A stretch of 64,000 bases of DNA from Bugula neritina (lineage: Eukaryota; Bryozoa; Gymnolaemata; Cheilostomatida; Bugulidae): positions 11,081,081-11,145,080 of the forward strand of contig OZ037767.1 in the NCBI GenBank assembly GCA_964035545.1, written 5' to 3'. The position numbers were made by a program, and so were the translations under genes. Positions 45,554-55,004 of the stretch are shown piece by piece. The number at the start of each line of letters is the position of its first letter. Within the stretch, counting starts at the first letter, position 1. Under the pieces are notes generated by a model. The model had not been told where the DNA came from. It saw nothing but the letters and a program-made list of their open reading frames with translations, and did no database searches.

Positions 45554-47620
45554 TCACTACTACTACTACTTAAGCTTGTTCTAAAACAAACTATACTTTT
45601 CAGGTGTTGGGGCCACAATCAGCGTTAATGTGATCCTGATGCATCTCCACATAAAAATATGATCAATATTAGTTCTAGTGGCATCAACTAACGCTATGAC
45701 GAGGGCTCTGCATGCACTGCACTATCAGATACTCAATTACCGCAGTAGAGTAGTGACATTACATCTGACATACAGAGAGTTGTGACAATCTATATCATAC
45801 TATATCTACCATATATAGCTGCCTACTTTTTGTTGAAAACTCTGTTCAATAGCATCCAGTAACAAGTTGTTCATCTGAAACTCCATCTCCTCATGTTGAA
45901 TGAATGAAAGAAGTGGAATAGCTAACTCAGTACGACTAATCAGTGCAGAACCAAGAAACTCACGGCATTCAGCTGATAAGGTACTTTGAGATGTCTGTTG
46001 TAAATTATACAGTTCCTGCAACACCAAAAACTATGCTATATCCTTCCACTACTGTACGATACCATTCTACTACTGTAGGGTATCATTCTACTACTGTACA
46101 GCATAACATTATAGAATGTGTTATAAAATTTTATAACCCTTTAGTTTTCTGCTTTAACTGCAAATACATTATTTCAAAAAACAAACTTTAACCTAGCCAA
46201 TGCTGTTTTTCATCTCCATGTTAATACTATAATAGATATATACACATACATAATGTTTTCATGTGTAAATTTAAGACGGATTGACTTAACAAGTGGTTTT
46301 GAGGGTCATTGAGAAACCTTACATTACTGTAGCTTACTCTACAATAATCAATGTGGATAGAAAATGTGTGAAATTTTAAATATATTCATACACTTCTACT
46401 ATGTATAAGCAGATTCATAGATTTGTACTAAGAATTTAGTGACCTGATCAATGACTATTACCTTAACGACTTTCACATCACAATCGGCATAAAGTTCCGC
46501 AATTAGAAATCGAAACTCCAAACTTCTTTGCAAGTTTTCCACCTGTGTAAATAATATGACATATTCATTATAAGTCAAACAAAATATAAAAGGAGAATCT
46601 CTAGCTTAAGACTATTGCGAAATACATTCCTAAAATCATTATTGCAAGCCAAGACAATTACATAACATTGTTGAATACTAAAGAACCAGAACAACATCCA
46701 CCTCTACTCAAAGGTAGGAATATTGGTTCAAAAATTAAAACATATATAGGTGTTTGCCCATTTATCAAAACTGAAAATTCCATTTTCGATAAAAACATCT
46801 AGAGCTATGAATTTATCAATATCTTGTAGCAAAATATTTTGGCTGTACCTGAAGCTTAGAATCTTCAATTTGTTTGTATTCTACAAAGCATGGCCATATT
46901 AAAGGGTGTAGGTATTCACCAGCTTCACTACAAATCAAAGTGGCATTAATAGTAGAATAAAACAGAACATCGGTAGTACCATGAGTGACTAAATAAACCC
47001 CAATTCCAAAACTTAGCTGCAAAAAGCTGTGGCTTCAAAATTAAATTTTTATCACTCCATATATAAAAATGATCTTATTATAAAGAGAATCAGAACAAAA
47101 TTGAAAATTATTCCAACTACTAGTTCATTACTTGTAATTGTATTTGCATCACTACTTTTTATGCAACATTAAGATTAGGATTTATATAATAGCACTCAGT
47201 ACTGCCACAGCTAATATGAGTACTGTTGTACTACTAGTTGAGTAGTTGTACTACAGCTATTAAACTTAGTATAAGTAATACTCGAATAGTATTATATTTT
47301 TAATCATTTAGTTTTACTTTTAGCTTTACTTTAAGTTTATGACTTTATCCAATTATCAGTAATACTATTAGTAATATCCGTATTACATGCATATGAGTAG
47401 ATTACCTGGTACACCATTTATTAACAACTTTTTGCAAAACATCTTTGACTGGATATCTTAAATTTTTCTGTTCACTGTGAAGTGTTTCAATACAAGCTTT
47501 AGCACACTCAAATTGACCAATATAAATATAGTTGCAAAAAGATCTAAATAATAGTTGAACAGATGCTTCGTGCTCCCTTCCAAAAGGATATCTCAAGGCA
47601 AGTATTTCAGCCACTTCCAT
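16514..47620 (-). CDS. ZFYVE26: ZFYVE26 (spastizin / FYVE-CENT)
   Basis: Hand-modelled GT-AG exons, 5' to 3': 47620-47406, 47016-46849, 46542-46462, 46015-45827, 44872-44755, 44220-44021, 43793-43632, 43453-43374, 42917-42670, 42239-42077, 41853-41691, 41478-41371, 40947-40747, 40362-40149, 39367-39211, 38918-38839, 38637-38383, 38020-37849, 37695-37529, 37072-36921, 36527-36448, 36071-35978, 35543-35431, 35104-34952, 34757-34389, 33266-33073, 32760-32710, 32416-32275, 32114-31873, 31044-30847, 30164-29938, 29639-29369, 28414-28259, 27771-27523, 27180-26937, 26285-26146, 25411-25205, 24677-24491, 23938-23799, 21623-21463, 21018-20842, 20415-20250, 20139-19975, 19290-19129, 18924-18727, 18520-18294, 18113-17930, 17742-17506, 16681-16514. 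They total 2,864 residues (human 2,539). Phases were checked exon by exon from the FYVE domain to the stop; a few upstream borders are less certain. The N-terminus (YPFGREHEASVQLLFRSFC) matches vertebrate spastizin. The FYVE domain lies about 720 residues from the C-terminus, with helical repeats on both sides. The family protein binds PI3P and works with SPG11 and AP-5 in lysosome reformation. Confidence 0.93.
16850..17335. mobile_element. Possible diverged copy of the GTAGGGCCACA MITE family
   Basis: Within the last ZFYVE26 intron, 17165-17335 shares ordered blocks with 19434-19859 (GCTCACTAA ... CAGCCAATTAGATCA ... CCACACAAAACAGCCCA ... CATGTGATC). The left boundary is not clear and no target duplication is visible. 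Confidence 0.4.
19434..19859. mobile_element. MITE-like element, copy A
   Basis: This is the reverse-complement relative of 61480-61931. It shares the GCGTAGGGCCACA end, the internal TTTAAATCCACGTCATCGGC-like block and CCAATTAGATCAAA. The right terminal inverted repeat is imperfect (its reverse complement reads GATCACATGACATGGATTTC). It lies in a ZFYVE26 intron. It has no coding capacity. Confidence 0.65.
20459..20655 (-). mobile_element. tRNA-derived SINE, copy 2
   Basis: On the minus strand it has a head with box B text GTGGGTTCGAACCTGAC, the body GATGTTAGGAAGAGCATCCA and a CTTTAACAAAAACCC tail. It is collinear with 12719-12926. It sits in a ZFYVE26 intron in sense orientation relative to the gene. 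Confidence 0.88.
20668..20848 (-). repeat. AT-rich array with copies of a ZFYVE26 donor
   Basis: On the gene strand, exon 21018-20842 ends AACATCAG and is followed by GTTAGTATATA. The intron then repeats AT(A)ACATCAG/GTTAGTATATA and ATATCAG/GTTGTATATA at irregular spacing. Each copy holds a donor-like CAG/GTT. The units are degenerate. Confidence 0.7.
21705..21765 (-). mobile_element. Truncated SINE, copy 4
   Basis: Only the 3' tail region survives. GTGAGTTTACAACTACCATC and the following AAGGACTTTTACAATCAGG align with the same part of copies 1-3. The tRNA head is missing. Confidence 0.55.
22586..23032. mobile_element. 447-bp MITE, PIF/Harbinger-like
   Basis: Perfect 16-bp terminal inverted repeats (AGTTGCGTTTATACCT) are flanked by a 3-bp duplication TAA (22583-22585 and 23033-23035). 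A 3-bp TWA duplication is the hallmark of PIF/Harbinger transposition. No ORF is present, so it depends on an enzyme elsewhere. It lies in the 2.2-kb ZFYVE26 intron 21624-23798. The rest of that intron shows only AT-rich unique sequence and the truncated SINE. Confidence 0.85.
23955..24270. repeat. 20-bp palindromic minisatellite CAGTACAGTGTACACTA
   Basis: About 15 copies of AGTACAGTGTACACTACAG and variants. It starts about 15 bp from a ZFYVE26 acceptor (exon right edge 23938). The core AGTGTACACT is a perfect palindrome. Long overlapping reading frames across it on both strands are artefacts. Confidence 0.92.
24491..25265 (-). other. ZFYVE26: FYVE zinc-finger domain of ZFYVE26, split by an intron
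   Basis: Exon 25411-25205 supplies WVPDDHTDRCMLCQ, holding the WxxD motif and the first CxxC pair. Exon 24677-24491 supplies RRHHCRRCGRVVCANC and RVCDDCYD. Together they give the signature WxxD, R+HHCR+CG and RVC with all eight zinc ligands. This predicts PI3P binding on endosomal and autophagic membranes. Confidence 0.95.
25742..26148 (-). repeat. 22-bp array of the ZFYVE26 exon end and donor
   Basis: About 18 copies of a 22-bp unit, on the gene strand CTCACAG/GTATATAGTGCTAA. It starts at the real donor of exon 26285-26146 (TTCACAG/GTATAC). Every unit therefore carries a CAG/GTATA donor look-alike in the same orientation. Confidence 0.95.
27345..27530 (-). repeat. 45-bp array of the ZFYVE26 exon end and donor
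   Basis: On the gene strand the end of exon 27771-27523 (TTGGTGTACAG/GTAAGTTACTG) is repeated downstream. There are two 45-bp copies with good donors, then one or two more degenerate ones. Confidence 0.88.
27766..27848 (-). repeat. Short array of a ZFYVE26 acceptor and exon start
   Basis: The acceptor of exon 27771-27523 (TATTTCATAG/ATGGTGTAC) has one close copy (TGTTTCATAG/ATGGTGTCT) and one partial copy (TATTTCATAG/ATTATG) upstream in the intron, 33-40 bp apart. Confidence 0.8.
28415..29368. other. ZFYVE26 intron, no recognised element
   Basis: About 950 bp of AT-rich unique sequence. Around 28780-28860 there is weak resemblance to the GTAGGGCCACA MITE family (a GATTGGCTGCTAGCC block), too weak to call. 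Confidence 0.4.
31436..31628 (-). mobile_element. tRNA-derived SINE, copy 3
   Basis: On the minus strand it opens with CCATGGTCTAGTGGTTAGAG, a good tRNA box A, and ends with the AAAAACCTTTCCATCAGGGG tail. The central body is the most diverged of the copies. It lies in a ZFYVE26 intron, next to the donor array that follows. Confidence 0.82.
31650..31887 (-). repeat. About 32-bp array of the ZFYVE26 exon end and donor
   Basis: Gene strand: exon 32114-31873 ends GCAGTGCAG/GTGGGT. The intron then repeats (G/T)AGT(G/A)CAG/GTGGGT plus GG-rich filler six or so times. The C-rich plus strand makes this the most GC-rich array in the gene. Confidence 0.9.
32424..32534. repeat. 26-bp AT-rich minisatellite
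   Basis: Four copies of TTCAAGAYATAGTAATATAA-type units in a ZFYVE26 intron. Confidence 0.85.
34010..34110. repeat. GTA trinucleotide repeat
   Basis: Imperfect (GTA)n with AGTAGTAGTAATAGTAGCAG units in the ZFYVE26 intron 33267-34388. The poly-Val and poly-Leu frames are artefacts. Confidence 0.88.
36590..36890. repeat. ACTAGTGAGT minisatellite
   Basis: Roughly 18 irregular copies of GTGAGTACTAGTGACTA-like units. They fill almost all of the ZFYVE26 intron between exons 37072-36921 and 36527-36448. Confidence 0.88.
38040..38210. repeat. GTGAGTCAGTGTGACT minisatellite
   Basis: About eight copies of an approximately 20-bp unit in the intron just 5' (gene sense) of exon 38020-37849. Confidence 0.88.
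42395..42645. repeat. 56-57 bp minisatellite
   Basis: Four to five copies of a long unit containing GAGCTGCAGATTGCTATTTA in a ZFYVE26 intron, close to the exon border at 42670 but not including it. Confidence 0.88.
44325..44470. repeat. 24-bp TCATGTGACTCATGTATTG minisatellite
   Basis: Six near-identical units in the ZFYVE26 intron upstream of exon 44220-44021. The core resembles the GTCATGTGACT repeats of the TTC7 intron (850-1107). Confidence 0.9.
44925..45575. repeat. 650-bp CTA/ATC trinucleotide array
   Basis: A block-structured (ACT)n(ATC) array in a ZFYVE26 intron. Blocks of three to eight ACT are separated by ATC, with occasional AGT, AGC or GCT interruptions. It yields long stop-free poly-Ser/Asp and poly-Val frames on the minus strand, which are artefacts. 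Confidence 0.93.
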
Positions 47621-48423
47621 TATAAACCTCAGTAAGTTAAGTCATAATGAACACAGTAATTTAGTAAAAGTTGTTATGATAATCACAACGGTAATGTAAC
47701 TCAGCACTGAACAAGGAGGCTACCATGTTAGGGTCACATGATCAAGGTCAATTGGGTTCACCCGTAGCCAATAGCCACGCGTCAGTTAGTTCTGTTAGCC
47801 AATAACGGCATCTTATCGAGTATACACGCGGTGTTTGAAAATTGTCAATTAAATCCAATAAAGCTGTATTCTTTTTATGGCTGGTAACTTACAACTGTTA
47901 TTAATTTTAAACTCGTCAAAAGTTTCAGTTTGTATTATGGCTATAACATAATATTTTCAATTTAGTTTCTGTCAAATTGAATTTTATTGTTTTATGGTTA
48001 TTGCTTGTTTCGTCAAGACTTAGACTTTGAAAAACAATAGTGAAACTCAACTTTATTCATTTATTTAATATTATTATTTAATTTTATATTCATATTCATA
48101 TTGAATTTGATCATGATGGTCATGGTGTTTTAGAAAAATTAAAATAAGGGAGAAAAGGTTGTTTTCTAATCTTACACTTATGTGTTATCAATATCACTTT
48201 TACTGTTTCAGTCTATGACTTCCACCCAAGTTTAAGTTTCACTAGGTTTAACTTAATCTGTTATCATTTGAATTCGAAATTAATTTTAAATTTAATTATG
48301 AATTTATAATATTTTTTGTCATCCCAAGACTGACACAAACTATAATCATAGCAATAACAATGATTATGTATGACTATGACTATAGCATATCAGTATTAGT
48401 ATAACTCTTTTTATGATAATCTT
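47621..48423. other. Region upstream of ZFYVE26
   Basis: AT-rich DNA between the ZFYVE26 start codon and a retrotransposon fragment. GGTCACATGATC and CCAAT (CCAATAGCC, GCCAATAACGG) occur at 47730-47810, where a ZFYVE26 promoter would be expected. Transcription start is unknown. Confidence 0.4.
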
Positions 48424-48890
48424 ATGACTTGTCGGCCCCTAACGAGCTCGGTTGGAGCTCGGTTGATTGCATACAAAGCCTTGGGCTTGTGTTTACCACA
48501 CCTAGAGTATGCTAGCGCAGCTTGGGACCCAACCTGCAAGAAGGATATTTCTGGCTTAAAGATACAAGTGGATGCAGTGCGATTCACAGCTGATGTTAAA
48601 TGCCGTGAAGATGTCGAAAGTACCATGAAGAGACTCTGCCTACAATCTCTTGAACAAAGAAGGAAAACCAGATGTGTTAATCTCCTCACGAAAAGTCTGG
48701 CAAAAGAAGAACACCTGGCTCTCAGCTCTGCCTATGATGACCTGCTGAACAAACCAACAAACAGCACCATACAGACTCACTCCCAAGCAAGGGAACAGCC
48801 CCAATCAGCACTATGTACCTAAACAGTTTTTTCTCAAGGACTATCCGGGACCTGAAAATTGTTCACAATCAAAGCAATAATTCAGAGATC
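48424..48890 (+). mobile_element. Non-LTR retrotransposon fragment (RT C-terminal region)
   Basis: An open frame gives LPHLEYASAAWDPTCKKDIS, RRKTRCVNLLTKSLAKEEH and LALSSAYDDLLN. This is the thumb/C-terminal region of jockey-superfamily-like reverse transcriptases. Past a frameshift near 48820 the family text continues (YLNSFFSRTIRDLKI). Everything upstream of the LEY..WDP region is missing, so the copy is 5'-truncated and dead. It is related to 59686-60617 but not a close copy. Confidence 0.8.
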
Positions 48891-50356
48891 TCTACATAGA
48901 CAGGATTAAGTTCCTGTTCAGTAAATACAGCCCAAACAGTACTAACTGTATGACTATTGACCAATGACTGTCCAACACATTACCCATATGCGGTACACCT
49001 CTTCCTCTCTCTAGGACGGTCCAGTGTGATGATCACTTCCAGTAAGTTCAAATAGGTCTTTTAACTTTGTCAGGTCATTCCGTACACAAGTCGTTTCATA
49101 CACATCAATATAAATTAACTAAAATACATATTTTTTGATAATCATTTTTATTTATTTTATGTATGAGTCATACAGTACTGCTCACAAGTAACTTGGACAT
49201 TTCTGTTTCATAGTAGATAATATATTAATATAAAACATTGATCAATAGGTGACATTAGTCTGGCAGGTATCAATGATACATGCTGGAGTGCAAGAAATAA
49301 GTAAGCTAGTAGACTGGCTATCCAGTAGACTAATTTATTATTCATTTTTAGACACCATTTTGTGTGCGGAATGAGAGTAACCCTGTTAGTCAAAGTCATA
49401 ATATTCACAATAACAAACAACACCCATGGGTCATGAAATTTATTGAAATGTAGACTAACAGTCACAAAATCGACTACAGAAATGTACATAAGTGTGTCAG
49501 TGTGTGTGTCAGTCCATGTGAATCATCTTGCTTATATAGCGGAGCTGCATTCCTATTGGTCCGTGTGTTCCGGTCAAATAATAATCAATCTCTACAACTG
49601 CAGCCCAAGCTTCTTGAAGACACATTATATTTTGTGCAAAAGTTTACATATGAAATCATAGATTTTACATCTGGCACAAAACAATATAATAATTTGCAGT
49701 AGTTTGGGATTTTTATGGCAAAATGTTGATCCTGTCAATTTTAGAATTGTAATACGTGATTTTAAAGATGTTCAGTTGTCAACAATAGATGTTCTGAATC
49801 TACCCACTTCTTTAGTTTCTCAAACTTTCATTTTCTTTGTTTGACTTGGCATAGCCTATCTTTTTAAGTACTTTTAATTTTACTTTTTATCAAAATTTCC
49901 TTTATAATATCCAAAATCTGCTAGTGCCAAAACTTGATACTAACAACAGCTGAAATTGAATCAGTGTTGCCTGCGTGATGGAGTATCATATAAATGGTAA
50001 CGTGAGTTCTTAGCAAGTATAAAGTTAGTATAAAAAGTCGTCTCTTTTTGTCACTGATATAAACACTACACTACACTATTCTTTCAATTTCTGCTACACT
50101 ACAATATTTTGCTGCAAAACAGCTTGATTATATTTACATTTGAGGTTTTGTCACCTCAAAGTTCGGAGTCTTCAATACACATTGTGCTGTATTGAATTCA
50201 TTTTATAGGATAAATACATCAGCTGCTGACTGTAAATGCTTGTGGCCTGTGACAATTGGTGTTGCTATTTGTTAACCAATAAACTTTTTGTTTTCAGATT
50301 GGTTGAATAGATGCAGCTTGGAGAGATTTATTAGTTTACTATCATCCTGTATAAAA
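48891..50356. other. NEK2 upstream region
   Basis: AT-rich non-coding DNA. A pyrimidine-rich TTTTCAG at 50292-50298 could be the acceptor of a 5'UTR exon running to the NEK2 ATG at 50357. The upstream exon and promoter were not identified. Confidence 0.4.
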
Positions 50357-53300
50357 ATGCCATCTAGTTTGACAGATTTTGAGGTGCTCTACACCATTGG
50401 GTCAGGCTCCTATGGAACTTGTAAGAAAGTACGAAGAAAGTCTGATGGAAAAGTGGGTAAAGCTGCACTTCTCTAGACCTTCATCAAGTTATTCTCTTGA
50501 AAATTTATTTTAGGCATTTGTGCACTTTTGCGGTCTTGGTTTATTACTGTTATATCAATACAGAGATCTCTGTTTTAAGCTTACTTTAATGTTTGAATTC
50601 AACTTGTGTAACATATGTGAGTCTTTTATAACTGGCTATGGAATAGAGCAAAATATTCAACACTGCTGCATTGTATAAAAACAAAATTTAGTTTTAATAA
50701 CGGAAAACATTACTGGATTTTGATGCAAATTAATTCAGATAGTTGAAAATCCTTTTTGTTTTACCAAACCCGCTTAAAATAATTTGAAAGAAGCACTTTT
50801 GTTTTCAACAACATTGGCACATTCCACTTATTATCTACATTATGAAAAATATGATAAGTGTAACTAAATTATTGTGCAAGTCCCCAAAATGCTAAATAGT
50901 ATCTAGAGCCCTAGACCATAGCTGTTGCCTGGTTTATTCAAACCAGTTTAAATTGTTCCAATAGTGTATAACCAATAAGACTCAATGTTGCTTCTGTGCA
51001 TTTTCAGCTGTTTGTCTGGAAAGAAATGGACTATGGATGTATGACTGAAACAGAGAAGCAGATGCTGGTGTCTGAGGTAAATGGTTTGGTTGCTGAGCAG
51101 CGTTTCCTCTTTCCATCAGATTTTTTTCTGCACTACTGACACTTTTTTGTACTTGCTGAGATGCTCATTGTACAGTTCCTGTATTGGAGCCTCCTGCTGT
51201 TTGAAATCATCAATTAGAAAATACCTGCAGCTGGCGCAATAGAATGTTTCACTTTAGTTTAAACTCAAACAAAAAGCGGTTTTGGTTGATCATGTTCTTA
51301 CTTTTTTATTTGCATTCAGGAAGTTTTCAACTTGTCGTTTAGTAATGTATCACATCATTATAGTTGATACATTTTTCCTGTCACATATTCAAACATTCAA
51401 TTTTTACACTTATTTAACTCTCAGAAATATTTTGAAGGCACAATTTTTACCTGGTTAAATCACTGCTTACTGTCTGCCTACTTTATGATGTATTTTGTAT
51501 TATGTAATCACTAAATGCAGGTGAATTTACTAAGAGAGTTGAAACATCAGAACATAGTAAAATATCACGAGCGTGTTGTGGACAAGAAAAGACAACTTCT
51601 CTATCTTATTATGGAATACTGTGAAGGGGGAGATCTTGGGGCTATAATCAGTCGTTACTCGAGGGAAGGGTATGTCTCGCTATGGAAAGCTCTAATATTC
51701 TGTCTTCATAAGATTTCTATAAAAATTTGCCTAACAACATTTCTGTAAACTTTTTTCTTACTTTACATACATCCTATATGGCCGTTTGCACTATTACCAT
51801 GAGAAATGAATGGTTGCAGTTGCGACCATGGGGCTCGCGTTGTTTGAGATGGAAAGTTTAGCCTTTGGCTGTAAATAATCACAAGTATAGGTTTTGCTAA
51901 AGGTCGGAGTAAATTGCAGTTTGTGCAACTTTGTTGCTTACTTTTCTATAACACCATTTCTATTCACTCAATAAGGAAATACTTTGAGGAAGATATGGTG
52001 TGGAAGGTTTTGGCCCAGTGTTCTTCTGCTCTCAACGAATGCCATAAAAGGAAAGACGGAAAGTCCATACTTCACAGAGATCTCAAACCAGCTAATATTT
52101 TTTTGGACGGCCAGAGAAATGTGAAACTGGGAGACTTTGGCTTGGCTAGGGTTCTACATGAAACTAGCTTTGCTAAGACATTTGTGGGAACCCCATATTA
52201 TATGTCTCCAGTTAGTAGGAATTTATTTTATAGTTAAACCTCCTTTGTTTGATCAGTGGTAAATAGGTCAGCATAGCCTAATTCCACTAAATATTGCATC
52301 AGTCTGCTTTCTCTCATTTCAGTGAATATTAAATCATTCTATGCCATGGCAATATTTCTATGTATACTTAGCAATCAGTATGCCAATATTGGCTATCAAT
52401 CCATATAGTTTTCAAGTTTTATCCAACTTGAGCAATGAATTTGTATAGGGAAACATGCCACTCAACTTATGCATACCCATCATATTTCCAAACCGAAGAA
52501 TAATTAAATTATTCTTGTATTTAAATATTAGAAGTATGAGTGGAAATAAAGAATAATACCTACAGCTCCCAGCTTTTTAATTATGCAAATACACTCAAAT
52601 AAAGCTAGATAGTACAAGTATACAATATTTGTACTATATAGAAGTATACTATACATAAACTAGTCTAACTATTTATGTGAAGCTAAATCTGCCTACCCTG
52701 TAAGTGTTGAATATTTCTAGGAGCAGATGAATAAGCTGTCCTACAATGAAAAGTCTGATATTTGGTCACTAGGTTGTGTGCTGTATGAGATGTGTGCCCT
52801 ACGTCCCCCATTCCTAGCCAACAACCAGAGAGAGCTCGCCCTAAAGATTCGTGTAGGGCAGTTCAGTAGGATACCTATGAGGTATTCCACTGAACTCAGT
52901 AAGATCGTGGATAAGATGCTGAGTGTAGAGGTAAGCCTTTTAGCTATAATGTTTTTCTCATCTTGAATAAGTTCTGCCTTTAGAACTCATGAAACACACA
53001 AAGTTTTCCTAAGGCAACCTCAAGCTATTTCGAGCTATCATTTGTTTCAGTTTTCCTCAGTAATAAATTTTGCATGCATTAGTGAGCACAGGCTACTTGT
53101 ATTTTCAAATCACAAAAGTATATAGGTCTACTTCTTTTCCTCATTTGTTACTGTTCATCCATTCCCATTCTATGCTATATCCATTTGCCTCGTCTCTCTT
53201 GCCTTGTTTCTGCTTACTGTATATATTTACTACTTTTACTATTATTCTTAGTGCAACTCTCGACCGAGCATAGAGAGTATTCTGTCATTGTCACAAGTCC

Positions 53301-54725
53301 ATAAATACATAGCCGGGAGTGCTGCTCCCACACAGGCAGTATCAGACACTCTTGAAAGACAGCAGAAGTATGAGAGGAGACTGAAAGAGCGGGAGGAAGA
53401 GCTGAAGTTCTTAGAAGCTAAGCTGTTAGAAAGAGAAGCAGCAGTGGAAGAAAGGGAAGCAGCGGTTAAAGAAAGAGAAGCAAATGTTGTAATTCAGGAG
53501 CAAGAGATTTTTAATAAGTTGGCTAAATTAAAAGGTATTTAAACACTAGTTGTTATCTAACTTATTATAATATAATTACCTCCTTTTTAAAGTTTATTCA
53601 ACAAAATCTGTTTGTGTTGTACCTCCCTCTGTTTGCATGCAACCGGTCCTGGTGTCAGTAACATAATGTTTTAGATATGATAATAATATTGCGCCTGAGA
53701 AAAACATAACATGCTCTAGCTAGTAGTTACTTTCTCTTTGAACTTTCGAAACAACCCAGTGATAAGATGTATGTTGCAGTATCTAAGAATAGCATGCAAT
53801 GAAAGTTTGCAATAACCACTATTAGTTTTATACCGCTGACTTCAGAGCCCACTAAAAACCTCTCCAGCAAGTGATCAGAAATTCTAAAATTATTCAAGAC
53901 AATTTTTGCACAAAATCTGTTTTAAAACAAAAAAATTGAGCATATCCATCCCTCGAAAAGTCTGTAAATGATAACTAAGCTATATGAATACTGTATGCAC
54001 AAGTGTGTCAGGGATTTATTAAATACATACAGGCATAATTGTTGTGATTAGTTGGTAGACAATATCTCATAATTAATCAATTGTTAATGAATTGCCAACT
54101 GCACATGGTGCCCATAATTTATTTTTAGATAAAGAAGAGTTGTTTAATTTAGGAATTACAGAAGAGAGTCATGGCTTACACCTGAAAGGCCACAATTTTA
54201 ACAAACTAACAGAAGGTAGAAAAATTAGTCCAATAGCATCAGTTGCGCCTATAAAGAGGCGATTTCAACAATCACAATTTACTGTGTAACACACAATTTA
54301 TGTCTATTACCACTTTTGTTGAAAGTTTATTCACCGACGTCTGTTTGTGTCGCATCTACCCTCTGTTTGCATGAGCTTAGCCCTAATGTCATTAACATAC
54401 TGTTTTAGATATGATAACCAAACCTACACCAATTCTGTGTGCAGTTAAACCTAAGGCATTGTTAGATTCACCATCTAAGCATGTGTCGTTCAACATGTTG
54501 GATGAGAAAGAAAATGAGGCTGTAAAACAGCCCACCATCACAGCTCTGCGTGAGAAAGAAACTAATTTGTTTGTGTTGAGAGAAAGGGAGAGGAATGACA
54601 CCGAATATCAGAAGCGCAAAGAGCTACGGGACAGACTGGAAAAGGCCCGGCAAAGGGCAACCCAGTTAAGACTGGCGCAGTTTGACAATAACCCTAAGAA
54701 CAACCACCTACTCAACATCAGATAG
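50357..54725 (+). CDS. NEK2: NEK2, centrosomal NIMA-family kinase
   Basis: Exons 50357-50452, 51008-51076, 51521-51669, 51976-52210, 52721-52930, 53252-53534, cassette 54129-54215 and terminal 54409-54725. The product is 481 residues with the cassette or 452 without it (human NEK2A 445). The kinase domain has the Gly loop GSGSYG, the VAIK-equivalent [27 protein letters not shown] and the activation loop [13 protein letters not shown] leucine-rich coiled coil follows ([20 protein letters not shown] ...), the NEK2 dimerisation zipper. The terminal exon has KHVSF (PP1 docking, KxVxF), a KEN box (DEKENEA) and ends in Ile-Arg. These match human NEK2A features: KVHF, KEN and the Met-Arg tail used for APC/C-driven destruction. 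The family role is phosphorylation of centrosomal linker proteins for centrosome separation at mitotic entry. Exon 1 joins exon 2 at SDGK/LFVWKE. Confidence 0.96.
53588..53690 (+). repeat. Copy of the NEK2 terminal-exon acceptor region
   Basis: This segment matches 54310-54420 in order: AAGTTTATTCA, then TCTGTTTGTGT, then CCCTCTGTTTGCATG, then TGTTTTAGATATGATAA. It therefore duplicates the acceptor and the first bases of exon 54409-54725, but lies before the cassette exon. The pseudo-exon reads only a few codons before a stop. Confidence 0.85.
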
Positions 54726-54905
54726 TCTTCTAAATATTTTTGCTTGTCCAATCTCTATACAACGCACCTTTTTTATATATATTTATCATATTCAATTTTC
54801 TGTAGTCAAACTTTTTTTATCAGTGTATACATTAGGGCTTAGGCCAATATATGTAACTTTATGTTTTATGATATTAACCCAGTTTTTCTGTATGATTTTA
54901 GTACT

Positions 54906-54911
54906 TTTATT
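54906..54911 (-). terminator. NDUFB1 poly(A) signal
   Basis: Minus-strand AATAAA 94 nt past the NDUFB1 stop codon. It lies inside the NEK2 3'UTR, upstream of the NEK2 signal, so the two transcripts would overlap at their 3' ends. Confidence 0.6.
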
Positions 54912-54925
54912 GATGACAATTATGC

Positions 54926-54931
54926 AATAAA
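54926..54931 (+). terminator. NEK2 poly(A) signal
   Basis: AATAAA about 200 nt after the NEK2 stop codon in the correct orientation. Confidence 0.65.
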
Positions 54932-55004
54932 TTTAAAAAAGAACATTGTCATTCCTATTTGCACACCAAAATCTTGTAAAAATTAACACAGTCAATAGCG
55001 CATT

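Noticed and set aside
44839-45618. Long poly-Ser/Asp and poly-Val open frames
   Set aside because: They arise from a stop-free trinucleotide array inside a ZFYVE26 intron, in frames unrelated to the gene.
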